From Bacteroides sp. (lineage in GTDB: Bacteria > Bacteroidota > Bacteroidia > Bacteroidales > Bacteroidaceae), in contig JAJQFD010000008.1 of assembly GCA_021201335.1 (NCBI GenBank), positions 1-56,345 on the forward strand: a DNA stretch of 56,345 nucleotides, written 5' to 3'. Shown here in pieces: positions 20,445 through 28,145 of this stretch. How positions within the stretch are numbered: the first letter of the stretch is position 1; each line of letters starts with the position of its first letter. The notes below the pieces were generated by a model. That model was not told the DNA's origin. It did not search any database and saw only the letters and a list, made by a program, of their open reading frames with translations. The position numbers were made by a program, and so were the translations under genes.

Positions 20445-21281
20445 TTACTTTTTCCGGAATACGATAAAGTTTGTATTTGGGTGTTCTTTGTTTTCTGGTG
20501 AACCGAATTCATGAAAGTGATTGTTGCTATCGCGGTAAGCACCGTAAGAGTTTCCACCTACCAAGTAAATAGCATTTGTTATCCCTAGGTCGGCAATTGC
20601 TTCCGAGAAATCATAGATGGATTCACGTAAATGCGATTCGATAATAAATAATTCATTTCCTTGTTTAGCTATAGCTCTTCGGAGAGCTTTTCCTTTTAAT
20701 TTGTTTTCTTGAATTTCTCCATCAATTACGAAGGCGTATTGCCTGAAAAAATCTCCCTCGTATTTAATACAAAGATCTTTCATTTCATCGTTAGATGATA
20801 TTCCCAGCGATACATTTCCTTCAATAAGGGCCACATAGCCCGGTTTTCTTTTTCCTTGGGCTATTTGTTCCCCGCGAATAACATAATCTCCCAGGATTTC
20901 CTGGTTATCTTTACGGATATCGGCGGCTTGGGCAGCATAATAAAAGTTGGTATCATTGGGCCATCCAATGGATAATTCAGCTTTCAGGTCGATCAGGGAA
21001 TAAATTGTCAGAGGGACATCATTAATCGAATCCCGAATAATAACTATTTTGTCTTTTGCAGTCATCATAGAATCCGGAATAAGATTCTCCGTTTCCGGGT
21101 AATTATTATCTGGCATATGGGTAACAGGCTTGTTTTTGCTGATAAGTAGGATTATGCAAAGTAAGAGGAGTAGAGCAATAACGATGCTGGTAATTATACC
21201 CCATTTAGGAAAAAGATTTTTACCGTGTTGCGCGGAAGTTTTTCCAAGAACCTGTATTTCATCTTCTTCGTTTCGTTTCAT
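20445..21281 (-). CDS. Membrane-anchored NAGPA/DUF2233-like protein
   Basis: 278 residues. A short cytosolic N-terminus, one TM helix (about residues 28-50: IITSIVIALLLLLCIILLI) and an extracytoplasmic domain. The C-terminal half has the phosphodiester-glycosidase (NAGPA) layout: RRAIAKQGNELFIIES, then DFSEAIADLGITNAIYLVGG-N, where canonical members have LDGGGS; the Asp is replaced by Val here, so activity is uncertain. I chose the ATG at 21281 (MKRNEEDEI), which overlaps the LytTR gene by 23 bp. The first gene product downstream of a regulator in a four-gene operon. Confidence 0.6.
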   Translation of the reverse strand: MKRNEEDEIQVLGKTSAQHGKNLFPKWGIITSIVIALLLLLCIILLISKNKPVTHMPDNNYPETENLIPDSMMTAKDKIVIIRDSINDVPLTIYSLIDLKAELSIGWPNDTNFYYAAQAADIRKDNQEILGDYVIRGEQIAQGKRKPGYVALIEGNVSLGISSNDEMKDLCIKYEGDFFRQYAFVIDGEIQENKLKGKALRRAIAKQGNELFIIESHLRESIYDFSEAIADLGITNAIYLVGGNSYGAYRDSNNHFHEFGSPENKEHPNTNFIVFRKK

Positions 21282-21651
21282 AATTACCTGTTTCTTCGTT
21301 TTCAATTAATAACTTCAATTGTTTTAGAGCTTCTTTCGAAGCGTTAAGCATAAAAGAACCATTCAGAATAATGTCAGATAATACCAATAGTTGTTTACTA
21401 ATATTGATTTTATAAATATAACTTCGATTGATAATGAGGCTTTTCCCGATACGGATGAAAATGGAAGCCTCTTCTTCGAGTTGTTCTTCTATCAATTTTT
21501 GAAAATGAGAGAGGTTCATAGTAAATAAATGTTCTGTTTTGTCGTGCAGGATCATCGTTGAATAATTCCCATCGGAAGAAATATAAACGATTCTTTCAGG
21601 GAATACCCGAATTAATTCGTTGCCGGATGATATCACGATAGGACGTCTCAT
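21259..21651 (-). CDS. LytTR-domain DNA-binding protein
   Basis: 130 residues consisting of a LytTR domain alone: IVISSGNELIRVFPERIVYI, SSDGNYSTMILHDKTEHLF and the helix FIRIGKSLIINRSYIYKIN. LytTR domains bind DNA by beta-strands and normally sit behind a response-regulator receiver. No receiver is present here, so this is a stand-alone regulator, perhaps autoregulating the operon it heads. A near-consensus -7 (TACCTTTA) lies about 50 bp upstream. Confidence 0.85.
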   Translation of the reverse strand: MRRPIVISSGNELIRVFPERIVYISSDGNYSTMILHDKTEHLFTMNLSHFQKLIEEQLEEEASIFIRIGKSLIINRSYIYKINISKQLLVLSDIILNGSFMLNASKEALKQLKLLIENEETGNYETKRRR

Positions 21652-21736
21652 AATAAATAGTCACCTACAATGTTTATTGTTTGGTGGGATAAAGGTAACG
21701 AAAAAGAATATATACCCAATGGAACATTCTAAAAAC

Positions 21737-21797
21737 AATCATCCTGAGTTTGAATGAAGACCTGTTTGTGCAGATCATCCACATACTCAGGATGATT
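21737..21797 (-). terminator. Long-loop hairpin downstream of the LysM gene
   Basis: A perfect 13-bp inverted repeat (AATCATCCTGAGT at 21737-21749, ACTCAGGATGATT at 21785-21797) encloses a 35-nt loop. On the minus strand a TTTTT run follows. Position after the LysM stop fits a terminator for the OMP-BON-LysM unit. Confidence 0.6.
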
Positions 21798-21816
21798 AAA
21801 ATGAAAGGACAGACGA

Positions 21817-22197
21817 TTAGCGGGGGATTTTTATTTTCTGTCCCGGGTGTATAATGTTTGGATCTTTGATAGTATCCTTATTGGCTTCGTATATTTCTTT
21901 CCAGGTCATTCCGGAATATCTACTTGCAATTTTACTGAGACTATCTCCAGCCTTTACTTCATACATTTCTTGGTCGCTATCTTTTTTACTGTCATCAACA
22001 TTGAGGTCCAATACAAGATCACCTGCACGCATATCCGGATCTATCTTATTATACATATCCCAGAGTTTGTCTTTGGTGGTATTATTAGTTGTTCCTGTAA
22101 TATGCAGAACCCCATTGTTTTCTGTAACAGAGAGATCTTCCACTTTTTCAGTTTGGGCCAGATCTATTAAAGCGCTGTATTTATTTTCCAGTACCAT
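21817..22197 (-). CDS. LysM-domain protein with BON-like N-terminus
   Basis: 126 residues. Residues 1-70 look like a BON-type alpha/beta unit (YSALIDLAQTEKVEDLSVTENNGVLHITGTT). Residues 78-126 are a LysM domain (YEVKAGDSLSKIASRYSG, then NIIHPGQKIKIP), which binds peptidoglycan. There is no signal peptide on this frame, as in YgaU-type BON-LysM proteins. It starts 3 bp after the stop of the BON lipoprotein gene, so the two are one unit. Confidence 0.82.
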   Translation of the reverse strand: MVLENKYSALIDLAQTEKVEDLSVTENNGVLHITGTTNNTTKDKLWDMYNKIDPDMRAGDLVLDLNVDDSKKDSDQEMYEVKAGDSLSKIASRYSGMTWKEIYEANKDTIKDPNIIHPGQKIKIPR

Positions 22198-22199
22198 TG

Positions 22200-22685
22200 T
22201 TACTTCAATGTGATATTGTTGGTCACTTTTCTAGGGCTTGATTCGTTGGCGATTTGCATAACCTTAGTCAGGTCACTTCTTTTCAGACTACCGCTTAATA
22301 CAATTTCACCGTTGGTTACATCAACCCTTACATCATTAAATCCTTCAGATTTCAATCGTGACTCGACTGCGGTTCTCATGGTATTGTCCGAGCTGGTTGC
22401 TGGTTGTTGAGGTGCAACATTCGTTTCGCGGATAGCAATGTTATTCATTACTCTTTTAACACCACTGACTTTAGCTACATCATTTTCAACAGCTGTTTTC
22501 TGTGCTTGAGACTCAACCATACCATTCAAAGTAACAGCACCATCTCTTACAGAAGAAGAAATAGAAAAATTGTTGTATTTATTAGTTAATTCCTTCTGTA
22601 CATTTTCCTGAATTTTTGAATCACTTTCTTTACACGATTGGAACATAATTCCTGTCATCAAAATGCAGGACATTATTAAAAGCAT
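22200..22685 (-). CDS. BON-domain lipoprotein
   Basis: 161 residues with a lipoprotein signal (MTGIMFQSC) and two BON domains (about 25-85 and 100-161; GVKRVMNNIAI closes the first, KVTNNITL the second). BON proteins associate with phospholipid or envelope surfaces under stress. An ATG at 22695 would add Met-Lys-Lys and give a proper charged signal peptide, but it is out of frame by one base because of a run of eight T (22685-22692); with seven T it reads MKKMLLIMSC. I report the intact frame. Confidence 0.8.
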   Translation of the reverse strand: MLLIMSCILMTGIMFQSCKESDSKIQENVQKELTNKYNNFSISSSVRDGAVTLNGMVESQAQKTAVENDVAKVSGVKRVMNNIAIRETNVAPQQPATSSDNTMRTAVESRLKSEGFNDVRVDVTNGEIVLSGSLKRSDLTKVMQIANESSPRKVTNNITLK

Positions 22686-22737
22686 TTTTTTTCATACTAT
22701 CTATAGTTTATTTTAATGAATAATTGATTGATAACAC

Positions 22738-23271
22738 TTAAAATCTATATCCATAACCAATCATGATGGCTACATTATCGTTATCACCTGTCATGAATTT
22801 AACTTCTGCATTCAGGAAGCTATTGCTATTAAGGTAATAGCTGATACCACCACCGAGGTTAAATGCGAAATCTGTTTTGGTGTCAGAGTCAATCTGTGTT
22901 TCGCGACCATTAACATCAATAATAGTTCTTTTACCGTAGAAGTTGTTTTGCATACCAATACCAACTAATGGATAAACAGAGAATCTATCCTGTGGGAAGT
23001 AGAATACATAATGTCCATTCAGCATTACATCTAATCCGGTAACTTTGTCTTTCGGGAAATAAAAAGCGAGATCGGCTGCAAGGCGAATATTTCTGGTTAA
23101 ATTATATCGACCTTGTCCATCTATCCCAAATCTTTCCAAGTTAGTCTGGTAACCTAGACTTCCAACTACAGAAAAATCATTTGCCTCAATGGGTCTGAAA
23201 GTTCCTGTTTGAGCCGAAGCGCCGAGGCTGATGGCACCGGCAATAAATGCTAACAATAAAAATCTTTTCAT
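22738..23271 (-). CDS. Outer-membrane beta-barrel protein
   Basis: 177 residues. A signal peptide (cleaved near LGASAQ) is followed by about eight amphipathic strands, and the protein ends with an aromatic residue (VAIMIGYGYRF), the usual outer-membrane insertion signal. It is a small OmpX/OmpW-like barrel. It precedes the BON and LysM genes with a 42-bp gap, so the three probably form an envelope operon. Confidence 0.8.
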   Translation of the reverse strand: MKRFLLLAFIAGAISLGASAQTGTFRPIEANDFSVVGSLGYQTNLERFGIDGQGRYNLTRNIRLAADLAFYFPKDKVTGLDVMLNGHYVFYFPQDRFSVYPLVGIGMQNNFYGKRTIIDVNGRETQIDSDTKTDFAFNLGGGISYYLNSNSFLNAEVKFMTGDNDNVAIMIGYGYRF

Positions 23272-23614
23272 AATTTCAAGTTTTGGTTTATTAAAATTGA
23301 TTTATAATAATTTGTGCAACATCTGCATATATAGTAATATAACTCATATTACAGTTGTTCTGCATTTTACTCTTTCTAACAAATGAAAAATGTAATTGTT
23401 TATTTTTTTGTTGTCATTAACAGGGGAAGAGGATCGAATTTAGAAATTCGAATTAAGAATTTAGAGGTTACGAAATGAATTAATAATTCGATAGTTAAGG
23501 GGGTAAGAATCTATGGAATGGTGATGAAAGATTAGAAATTGAAGTAGAGGGGTTAAGTCGCCAGGAACTTCTCTTGCAGCATTATTCTAACTCCTTTATT
23601 TTAAATTTGAGTAT
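23272..23614. other. Intergenic region without a recognised gene
   Basis: 343 bp between two minus-strand units. It is AT-rich and contains overlapping GAATT/AATTC repeats around 23445-23490. I see no ORF, RNA gene or clear promoter for the OMP gene. Confidence 0.5.
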
Positions 23615-24010
23615 CTAAAGTAACATCTTGGAATAATTGTCTATTATTTCTTCGTTACTTAATTCATTCTCATTATTTATAATAACAACTGCTGCGGAGA
23701 ATTGTAAAACAGTGGAATCTTCGAGTAAAATATTCTTTTTCAGGAATCGCCTGAATTCTTCCTCAATTGAAAATTTATTAGCATACTGAAATTCTGACTT
23801 TTCAATATTTTGGGTGATATAAGATAAGTGTCGATTGAGAGTGCTATCATCCATATCGAGATATATATTCTTTAAGAAATCGCAATTTAGATGTATAAAT
23901 GTGAGTGAGGAATTTGGTTCGGAAAAATAGAATACTATTCCAATATGGAAAATTTCGCTCTTCAGAAGAGAGTGCCTGTATTCTAAAATACTGTATAATT
24001 GTTTTTTCAT
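23615..24010 (-). CDS. DUF3037 domain protein
   Basis: 131 residues matching DUF3037 in size and start (QLYSILEYRHSLLKSEIFHIGIVFYF). Its ATG overlaps the stop of the HipA-like kinase gene in an ATGA, so the two are translated together. DUF3037 and HipA_2 genes are known to be neighbours in many bacteria; a toxin-antitoxin or effector-partner role is an inference, not shown. Confidence 0.75.
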   Translation of the reverse strand: MKKQLYSILEYRHSLLKSEIFHIGIVFYFSEPNSSLTFIHLNCDFLKNIYLDMDDSTLNRHLSYITQNIEKSEFQYANKFSIEEEFRRFLKKNILLEDSTVLQFSAAVVIINNENELSNEEIIDNYSKMLL

Positions 24011-24804
24011 TGAATGGAAGCTCTTAATATATCTGTAAACTTCTTGGGGTTTGATAATACAGTCCAGAAATATCTTTTAACAAGCCTTTCTTTATTATTC
24101 GTGAAGCCTAAATCTTTTAACTGCGTAAATAAGCTATTGTAGTTATTAATCTGTAGTTTTTCCAGGTGATATTCAAAATCCTTAAAATAATTATTTTTTT
24201 TGGCGGGATCAGCCTTTTTTAATAAGTTATAAAATAGATGATGTCTAAATCGTTGATTCCATACATCATATTTAAACCGAGAAATAGTTCTCTCATTTAT
24301 ATCTAGAGCATATTCATGGTCAATTAAAACTGCCGATTGGTTTTTGATTAATAAATTAGGTTTATTAGAATTTCTATCTTTATTGCAGATAAAGTAATCA
24401 AAGGCATAGAGGGTATCGATCGGAAGTATTCTTTCAGCATCTTCCAGGTTAGTTTGGGGAGCGAAAAGAAATGTTCCGGGATAATATTCAGTACCAAACT
24501 TGCTCCGTTCGTCTAATGAATTTAAAATTCTGGAACATTCAACATTTAATGACTCGCGAAATTCGGACGTAAATTCAATGATAGCGGGAGTAGAGGTTGT
24601 TAGGTTAAATTCTTTTGCCAGTAAGCAGCCTAGAACCTCAGCAGTCATTTTGTTGTTGTCTTCAATATCAGTTGTTTGATAGAGTTTTACAACAAAGGGT
24701 TTAAGTTTTCCTTTCGCATTTACCGAAACAATCCATAGCTTGGAGTGTCCTCCTTTAGGAATAATGTAATTAAAAGATGTTGCTTTGTAAATAGGTAGTT
24801 TCAT
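24007..24804 (-). CDS. HipA-like kinase (HipA_2 family)
   Basis: 265 residues of the HipA-type protein kinase fold. A nucleotide-binding strand pair is at the N-terminus (SKLWIVSVNAKGKLKPFVVKLYQ, the Lys being the candidate ATP ligand). The catalytic loop is CNKDRNSNKPNLLI (Asp and Asn in the expected spacing), and the metal site is VLIDHEYAL in place of DFG. The C-terminal half is helical. HipA kinases phosphorylate a translation factor such as GltX; the HipA_2 targets are unknown. It has its own promoter candidate and is coupled to DUF3037. Confidence 0.78.
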   Translation of the reverse strand: MKLPIYKATSFNYIIPKGGHSKLWIVSVNAKGKLKPFVVKLYQTTDIEDNNKMTAEVLGCLLAKEFNLTTSTPAIIEFTSEFRESLNVECSRILNSLDERSKFGTEYYPGTFLFAPQTNLEDAERILPIDTLYAFDYFICNKDRNSNKPNLLIKNQSAVLIDHEYALDINERTISRFKYDVWNQRFRHHLFYNLLKKADPAKKNNYFKDFEYHLEKLQINNYNSLFTQLKDLGFTNNKERLVKRYFWTVLSNPKKFTDILRASIQ

Positions 24805-24829
24805 GGCTGTTGAATATTGTGTTGTGTGT

Positions 24830-24837
24830 CAAATATA
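24830..24837 (-). promoter_or_regulatory. -7 element of the HipA-like/DUF3037 unit
   Basis: TATATTTG on the minus strand, an exact TAnnTTTG match, 26 nt upstream of the start at 24804. Confidence 0.45.
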
Positions 24838-24945
24838 ACAAATTGTTTTGAAGTAACATTCTTGAACATGAAAAATATGAAGAAAAGGAATAAAAAATAG
24901 AATAGATATTACTGAGAAGCTTTAGCAGGTGTTGGGGAATGGTAA

Positions 24946-24983
24946 AAATAAAATAAGCTTTTCTCAACTGAGAAAAGCTTATT
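24946..24983 (-). terminator. Terminator of the GGGtGRT operon
   Basis: A perfect 14-bp stem (24952-24965 with 24970-24983, arm AATAAGCTTTTCTC) and a 4-nt loop. On the minus strand it is followed by a T-rich tract (TTATTTTTA). It lies 27 bp after the stop of the GGGtGRT gene. Confidence 0.85.
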
Positions 24984-25009
24984 CATACTATGTGTTGTAG
25001 AAATATGAA

Positions 25010-26008
25010 TTACTTCTTCAAAGCAGTTACGATATCCACTGCTACTGCTACTGTACATCCTACCATCGGATTGTTACCCATACCGAGGAATCCCATCATT
25101 TCCACATGAGCAGGAACAGAGGAAGAACCGGCGAACTGAGCATCACTGTGCATACGGCCCATTGTATCCGTCATACCATAAGATGCCGGACCTGCTGCCA
25201 TATTATCCGGATGAAGAGTACGTCCTGTACCACCACCTGAAGCTACTGAAAAGTAAGCTTTGTTCGCTAGCGTACGTTCCTTCTTGTAAGTACCGGCTAC
25301 CGGGTGTTGGAAACGGGTTGGATTGGTAGAGTTACCAGTGATAGATACATCAACGCCTTCTTTCCACATGATAGCTACGCCTTCGCGAACATCATCAGCA
25401 CCGTAGCATTTTACTTTTGCACGAGGACCATCAGAGTAAGCAATTTCGCGTACAACTTTCAATTCACCACTGAAATAATCAAATTCAGTTTGTACATACG
25501 TAAAACCGTTGATACGGGAAATAATTTGAGCAGCATCTTTACCCAAACCGTTCAGTATGCAACGAAGAGGCTCTTGACGAACTTTATCAGCTTTAGCTGC
25601 GATTTTGATCGCACCTTCGGCTGCAGCAAATGATTCGTGTCCTGCCAGAAAAGCAAAGCATTTGGTTTCTTCGCGTAGTAACATCGCAGCAAGATTTCCG
25701 TGGCCAATACCTACTTTTCGGTCTTCGGCTACTGAACCGGGAATACAGAACGCCTGCAAACCGATACCAATGGCTTCGGCTGCATCTGCAGCTACTGTAC
25801 AACCTTTCTTTACTGCAATAGCAGCACCTACAACATATGCCCATTTTGCATTCTCGAAACAGATAGGCTGAGTCTCTTCACAAGTTTTATAAGGATCAAT
25901 ACCGGCAGCATCGCAGATTGCTTTAGCCTCTTCAATATCCTTTATTCCGTTTGCATTTAATGCAGCGTTTATTTTATCGATTCTGCGATCGTAACTTTCA
26001 AATAACAT
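25010..26008 (-). CDS. GGGtGRT protein
   Basis: 332 residues. The diagnostic motif SVASGGGTGRTLHPDNMAAG is at about residues 250-269, followed by MTDTMGRMHSDAQFAG. The name GGGtGRT is used for this family in Bacteroidales and other anaerobes; the function is not established. It is always beside an IscU-like scaffold, as here (18 bp downstream of it). The start at 26008 has an unusually strong Shine-Dalgarno sequence for this phylum, TAAGGAGGA at 26016-26024 with 7 nt spacing. Ends with a strong terminator, pointing to high expression. Confidence 0.88.
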   Translation of the reverse strand: MLFESYDRRIDKINAALNANGIKDIEEAKAICDAAGIDPYKTCEETQPICFENAKWAYVVGAAIAVKKGCTVAADAAEAIGIGLQAFCIPGSVAEDRKVGIGHGNLAAMLLREETKCFAFLAGHESFAAAEGAIKIAAKADKVRQEPLRCILNGLGKDAAQIISRINGFTYVQTEFDYFSGELKVVREIAYSDGPRAKVKCYGADDVREGVAIMWKEGVDVSITGNSTNPTRFQHPVAGTYKKERTLANKAYFSVASGGGTGRTLHPDNMAAGPASYGMTDTMGRMHSDAQFAGSSSVPAHVEMMGFLGMGNNPMVGCTVAVAVDIVTALKK

Positions 26009-26015
26009 ATGTATT

Positions 26016-26024
26016 TCCTCCTTA
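26016..26024 (-). promoter_or_regulatory. Strong Shine-Dalgarno sequence of the GGGtGRT gene
   Basis: TAAGGAGGA on the minus strand, 7 nt before the ATG at 26008. Bacteroidetes genes mostly lack such a site, so it fixes this start and suggests strong translation. Confidence 0.8.
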
Positions 26025-26026
26025 TT

Positions 26027-26728
26027 TTATTCGTGACGTGGATCAATGAATTTCACCGCTCCGGCTTCTTCGGTAAAGCGCCCGTAAGTACCGGTTACCT
26101 TTTTCAATGCATCGTTAGCATCTGTACCTTTTTTAATTTCGTCCATGAATCTTCCCATGTGTACGAATTCATATCCACAGATTTCGTCGTTTTTATCGAG
26201 AGCGATGCGTGTAATGTAGCCTTCAGCCATTTCCAGGTAACGAGGACCTTTGGCTAATGTGCCATACAGCGTACCCACCTGACTGCGAAGACCTTTACCC
26301 AAGTCTTCAAGGCCTGCACCAATAAGCAGACCGCCTTCTGAGAAAGCACTCTGTGTACGTCCATAAACAATTTGAAGGAAAAGTTCGCGCATTGCAGTGT
26401 TGATAGCGTCACAAACAAGGTCGGTATTCAATGCTTCCAACACCGTTTTTCCTGGAAGGATTTCTGATGCCATAGCAGCCGAGTGAGTCATACCCGAACA
26501 ACCAATTGTTTCGATTAATGCCTCCTGGATAATACCTTCTTTTACATTCAATGTAAGTTTGCAGGCACCTTGTTGGGGAGCACACCAGCCCACACCATGG
26601 GTTAAGCCTGAGATATCAACAATTTCTTTTGATTTTACCCATTTGCCTTCTTCGGGTATAGGCGCTGGTCCATGATTAGGACCTTTTTTCACAACACACA
26701 TGTGTTCCACTTCGTGTGAATAAGTCAT
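26027..26728 (-). CDS. IscU/NifU-like iron-sulfur scaffold family protein
   Basis: 233 residues. It has the NifU N-terminal scaffold pattern with three conserved-looking Cys regions: GVGWCAPQQGACKLTLN, IETIGCSGMTHSAAMAS and TDLVCDAIN. Canonical IscU is about 130 residues; this one carries an extra N-terminal region and a long C-terminal part, so it is a distinct subfamily. It heads a two-gene operon with the GGGtGRT protein. A role in iron-sulfur or related metal handling is inferred from the fold only. Confidence 0.8.
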   Translation of the reverse strand: MTYSHEVEHMCVVKKGPNHGPAPIPEEGKWVKSKEIVDISGLTHGVGWCAPQQGACKLTLNVKEGIIQEALIETIGCSGMTHSAAMASEILPGKTVLEALNTDLVCDAINTAMRELFLQIVYGRTQSAFSEGGLLIGAGLEDLGKGLRSQVGTLYGTLAKGPRYLEMAEGYITRIALDKNDEICGYEFVHMGRFMDEIKKGTDANDALKKVTGTYGRFTEEAGAVKFIDPRHE

Positions 26729-26784
26729 AATTAGCCTTTTTAAGTAAAATAATATAATTTAGTAACCACTGTATTAATCGAGCG

Positions 26785-26815
26785 CAAAGGTAGCTGTTTT
26801 ATTTGATTGATGCAA
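26785..26815 (-). promoter_or_regulatory. Promoter of the scaffold/GGGtGRT operon
   Basis: On the minus strand, -33 TTG (26813-26815) and -7 TACCTTTG (26785-26792) with a 20-nt spacer. Start codon 57 nt downstream at 26728. One of the best promoter matches in the window. Confidence 0.75.
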
Positions 26816-27059
26816 TTTACATAAGGGCAGAATTGGTCGGTTTTTGCATACCTACGGATTGAACTGAGCCTGCTTTTTTGTAGCTGTATTGAACTGTCAT
26901 TTTGATTGTATTTATTTTATTCTGATAATAAAATAATCAATATGAGATTGTTTTTGTGGACGAGCATTTTTCCGATAATGTGCTAAAATATTCGTTTTGG
27001 ATGTTTTGAGAGCTGAAAAAACAAGAAAATTAGGTCAAATTCGACTAAATTGAGTGTAA

Positions 27060-27169
27060 AACCTATAACTTTCCTAAAGAGAACTTATAGATTGTGCGAA
27101 GAGAATCTATAGATTCTCCCAAGAAGACTTATAGATTCTGTAAGGAGAACCTATAGCCTTTGGAAGAAA
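27060..27169. repeat. Five degenerate tandem units with exact 22-bp period, locus 1
   Basis: Units begin at 27060, 27082, 27104, 27126 and 27148. Each carries a TATAG/TATAA core at the same place (27064, 27086, 27108, 27130, 27152), mostly preceded by AAC or GAC and followed by ATTCT, and each ends in purines (AAGAG, AAGAA, AAGGAG). The rest of the unit varies, so the phase is kept while the sequence drifts. It lies in the 833-bp gap between divergent transcription units, about 270 bp upstream of the promoter at 26785. Confidence 0.85.
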
Positions 27170-27528
27170 AGTAGTAATTCGTCGAAAGTTTTTTCTTTTT
27201 TCTTACACTTTTCTTCTGGTTGTTCTTTTGATAGGACTTAATTTAGATTGATAAATTGTTCATAATTTGAATTATTTACTTCACTTTGCTTTTTCAATTA
27301 TTATATTTTATGATCAATTTTCTTTCAGAGTTCTTTTAATGATTTCTCTTTGAATTTCCTTAAGTCGATTTCCTTGTATTGTTTTCATGTCAGATGTTAG
27401 TGGGGATGAAATAAACGATTTATAGGAGCTTGAATTGTCAAAGTGTCAGAATTTCAATTTAGCTTTTCGGTTTTTTCTAGAGATATTGAAAACATACATT
27501 CATAATATAATAAATGGATGTTTTCCAT
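27170..27528. other. AT-rich intergenic DNA without a recognised gene
   Basis: The rest of the 833-bp gap between 26728 and 27562. It is rich in T/C tracts (for example 27188-27215) and has no ORF or RNA gene that I can support. It ends at the promoter of the DUF4375 gene. Confidence 0.5.
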
Positions 27529-27536
27529 TAACTTTG
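27529..27536 (+). promoter_or_regulatory. -7 element of the DUF4375 gene
   Basis: TAACTTTG matches TAnnTTTG, 25 nt upstream of the ATG at 27562. Confidence 0.5.
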
Positions 27537-27561
27537 TATCAATTAAAAATTAGATTCTATT

Positions 27562-28062
27562 ATGATTGAAATAAAAGACAGTGCTCTCCAAAAAGCTGCT
27601 GCTTCGGGTATGGATGAGTTTATTCAGTTATTTACCGATAAATATAAAGAAGTATTAGGAGGTGATCCGGATGCAGATAATATGCATTTATTAACAGGAG
27701 AGCAGCATGCATTACTTTCTTATCGGATTTTTCTGGATGAAGTAATGACAGGAGGCTTTTGCCAGTTAATTCAGAACGGGTATGGGGCTTACATTTTTGA
27801 TAATCCTTTTGCCAAAGCTATGCGCGTGTGGGGAGCGAAAGATTTCTCTAGGTTGATTTATAAGGCCAAAGAGGTTTATGATAGCAATAAGGAAGATCTT
27901 CAACGCGAGCGGACTGAAGAAGAATTTATGGCTATGTATGAAGATTATGAAATATTCGATGACTTGGAAGAAGAATTTATTTATATGGAAGAGTTAATAA
28001 CGACTCAGATTGCGGAATATGTAGATGATCACATCGGTTTATTCGCAAAAATAGTTAAGTAA
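27562..28062 (+). CDS. DUF4375 domain protein
   Basis: 166 residues. It fits DUF4375: LLTGEQHALLSYRIFLDEVM followed by TGGFCQLIQNGYGAYI, the family's most conserved block. Acidic C-terminus (EFIYMEELITTQIAEYVDD). No signal peptide, so cytosolic. Similar proteins occur widely, sometimes as immunity-like proteins near polymorphic toxins; no toxin gene is seen here. Function unknown. Confidence 0.75.
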   Translation: MIEIKDSALQKAAASGMDEFIQLFTDKYKEVLGGDPDADNMHLLTGEQHALLSYRIFLDEVMTGGFCQLIQNGYGAYIFDNPFAKAMRVWGAKDFSRLIYKAKEVYDSNKEDLQRERTEEEFMAMYEDYEIFDDLEEEFIYMEELITTQIAEYVDDHIGLFAKIVK

Positions 28063-28086
28063 CGTAAAGCAGTATTCTGTTTAGTC

Positions 28087-28116
28087 TTGCATTTAGTTAG
28101 TAATTACTTATATTTG
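28087..28116 (+). promoter_or_regulatory. Promoter of the NigD-like gene
   Basis: -33 TTG (28087-28089) and -7 TATATTTG (28109-28116) with a 19-nt spacer, 30 nt upstream of the ATG at 28146. Confidence 0.7.
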
Positions 28117-28145
28117 CAATACTTTAAAAAACTATGTTTTGAACT

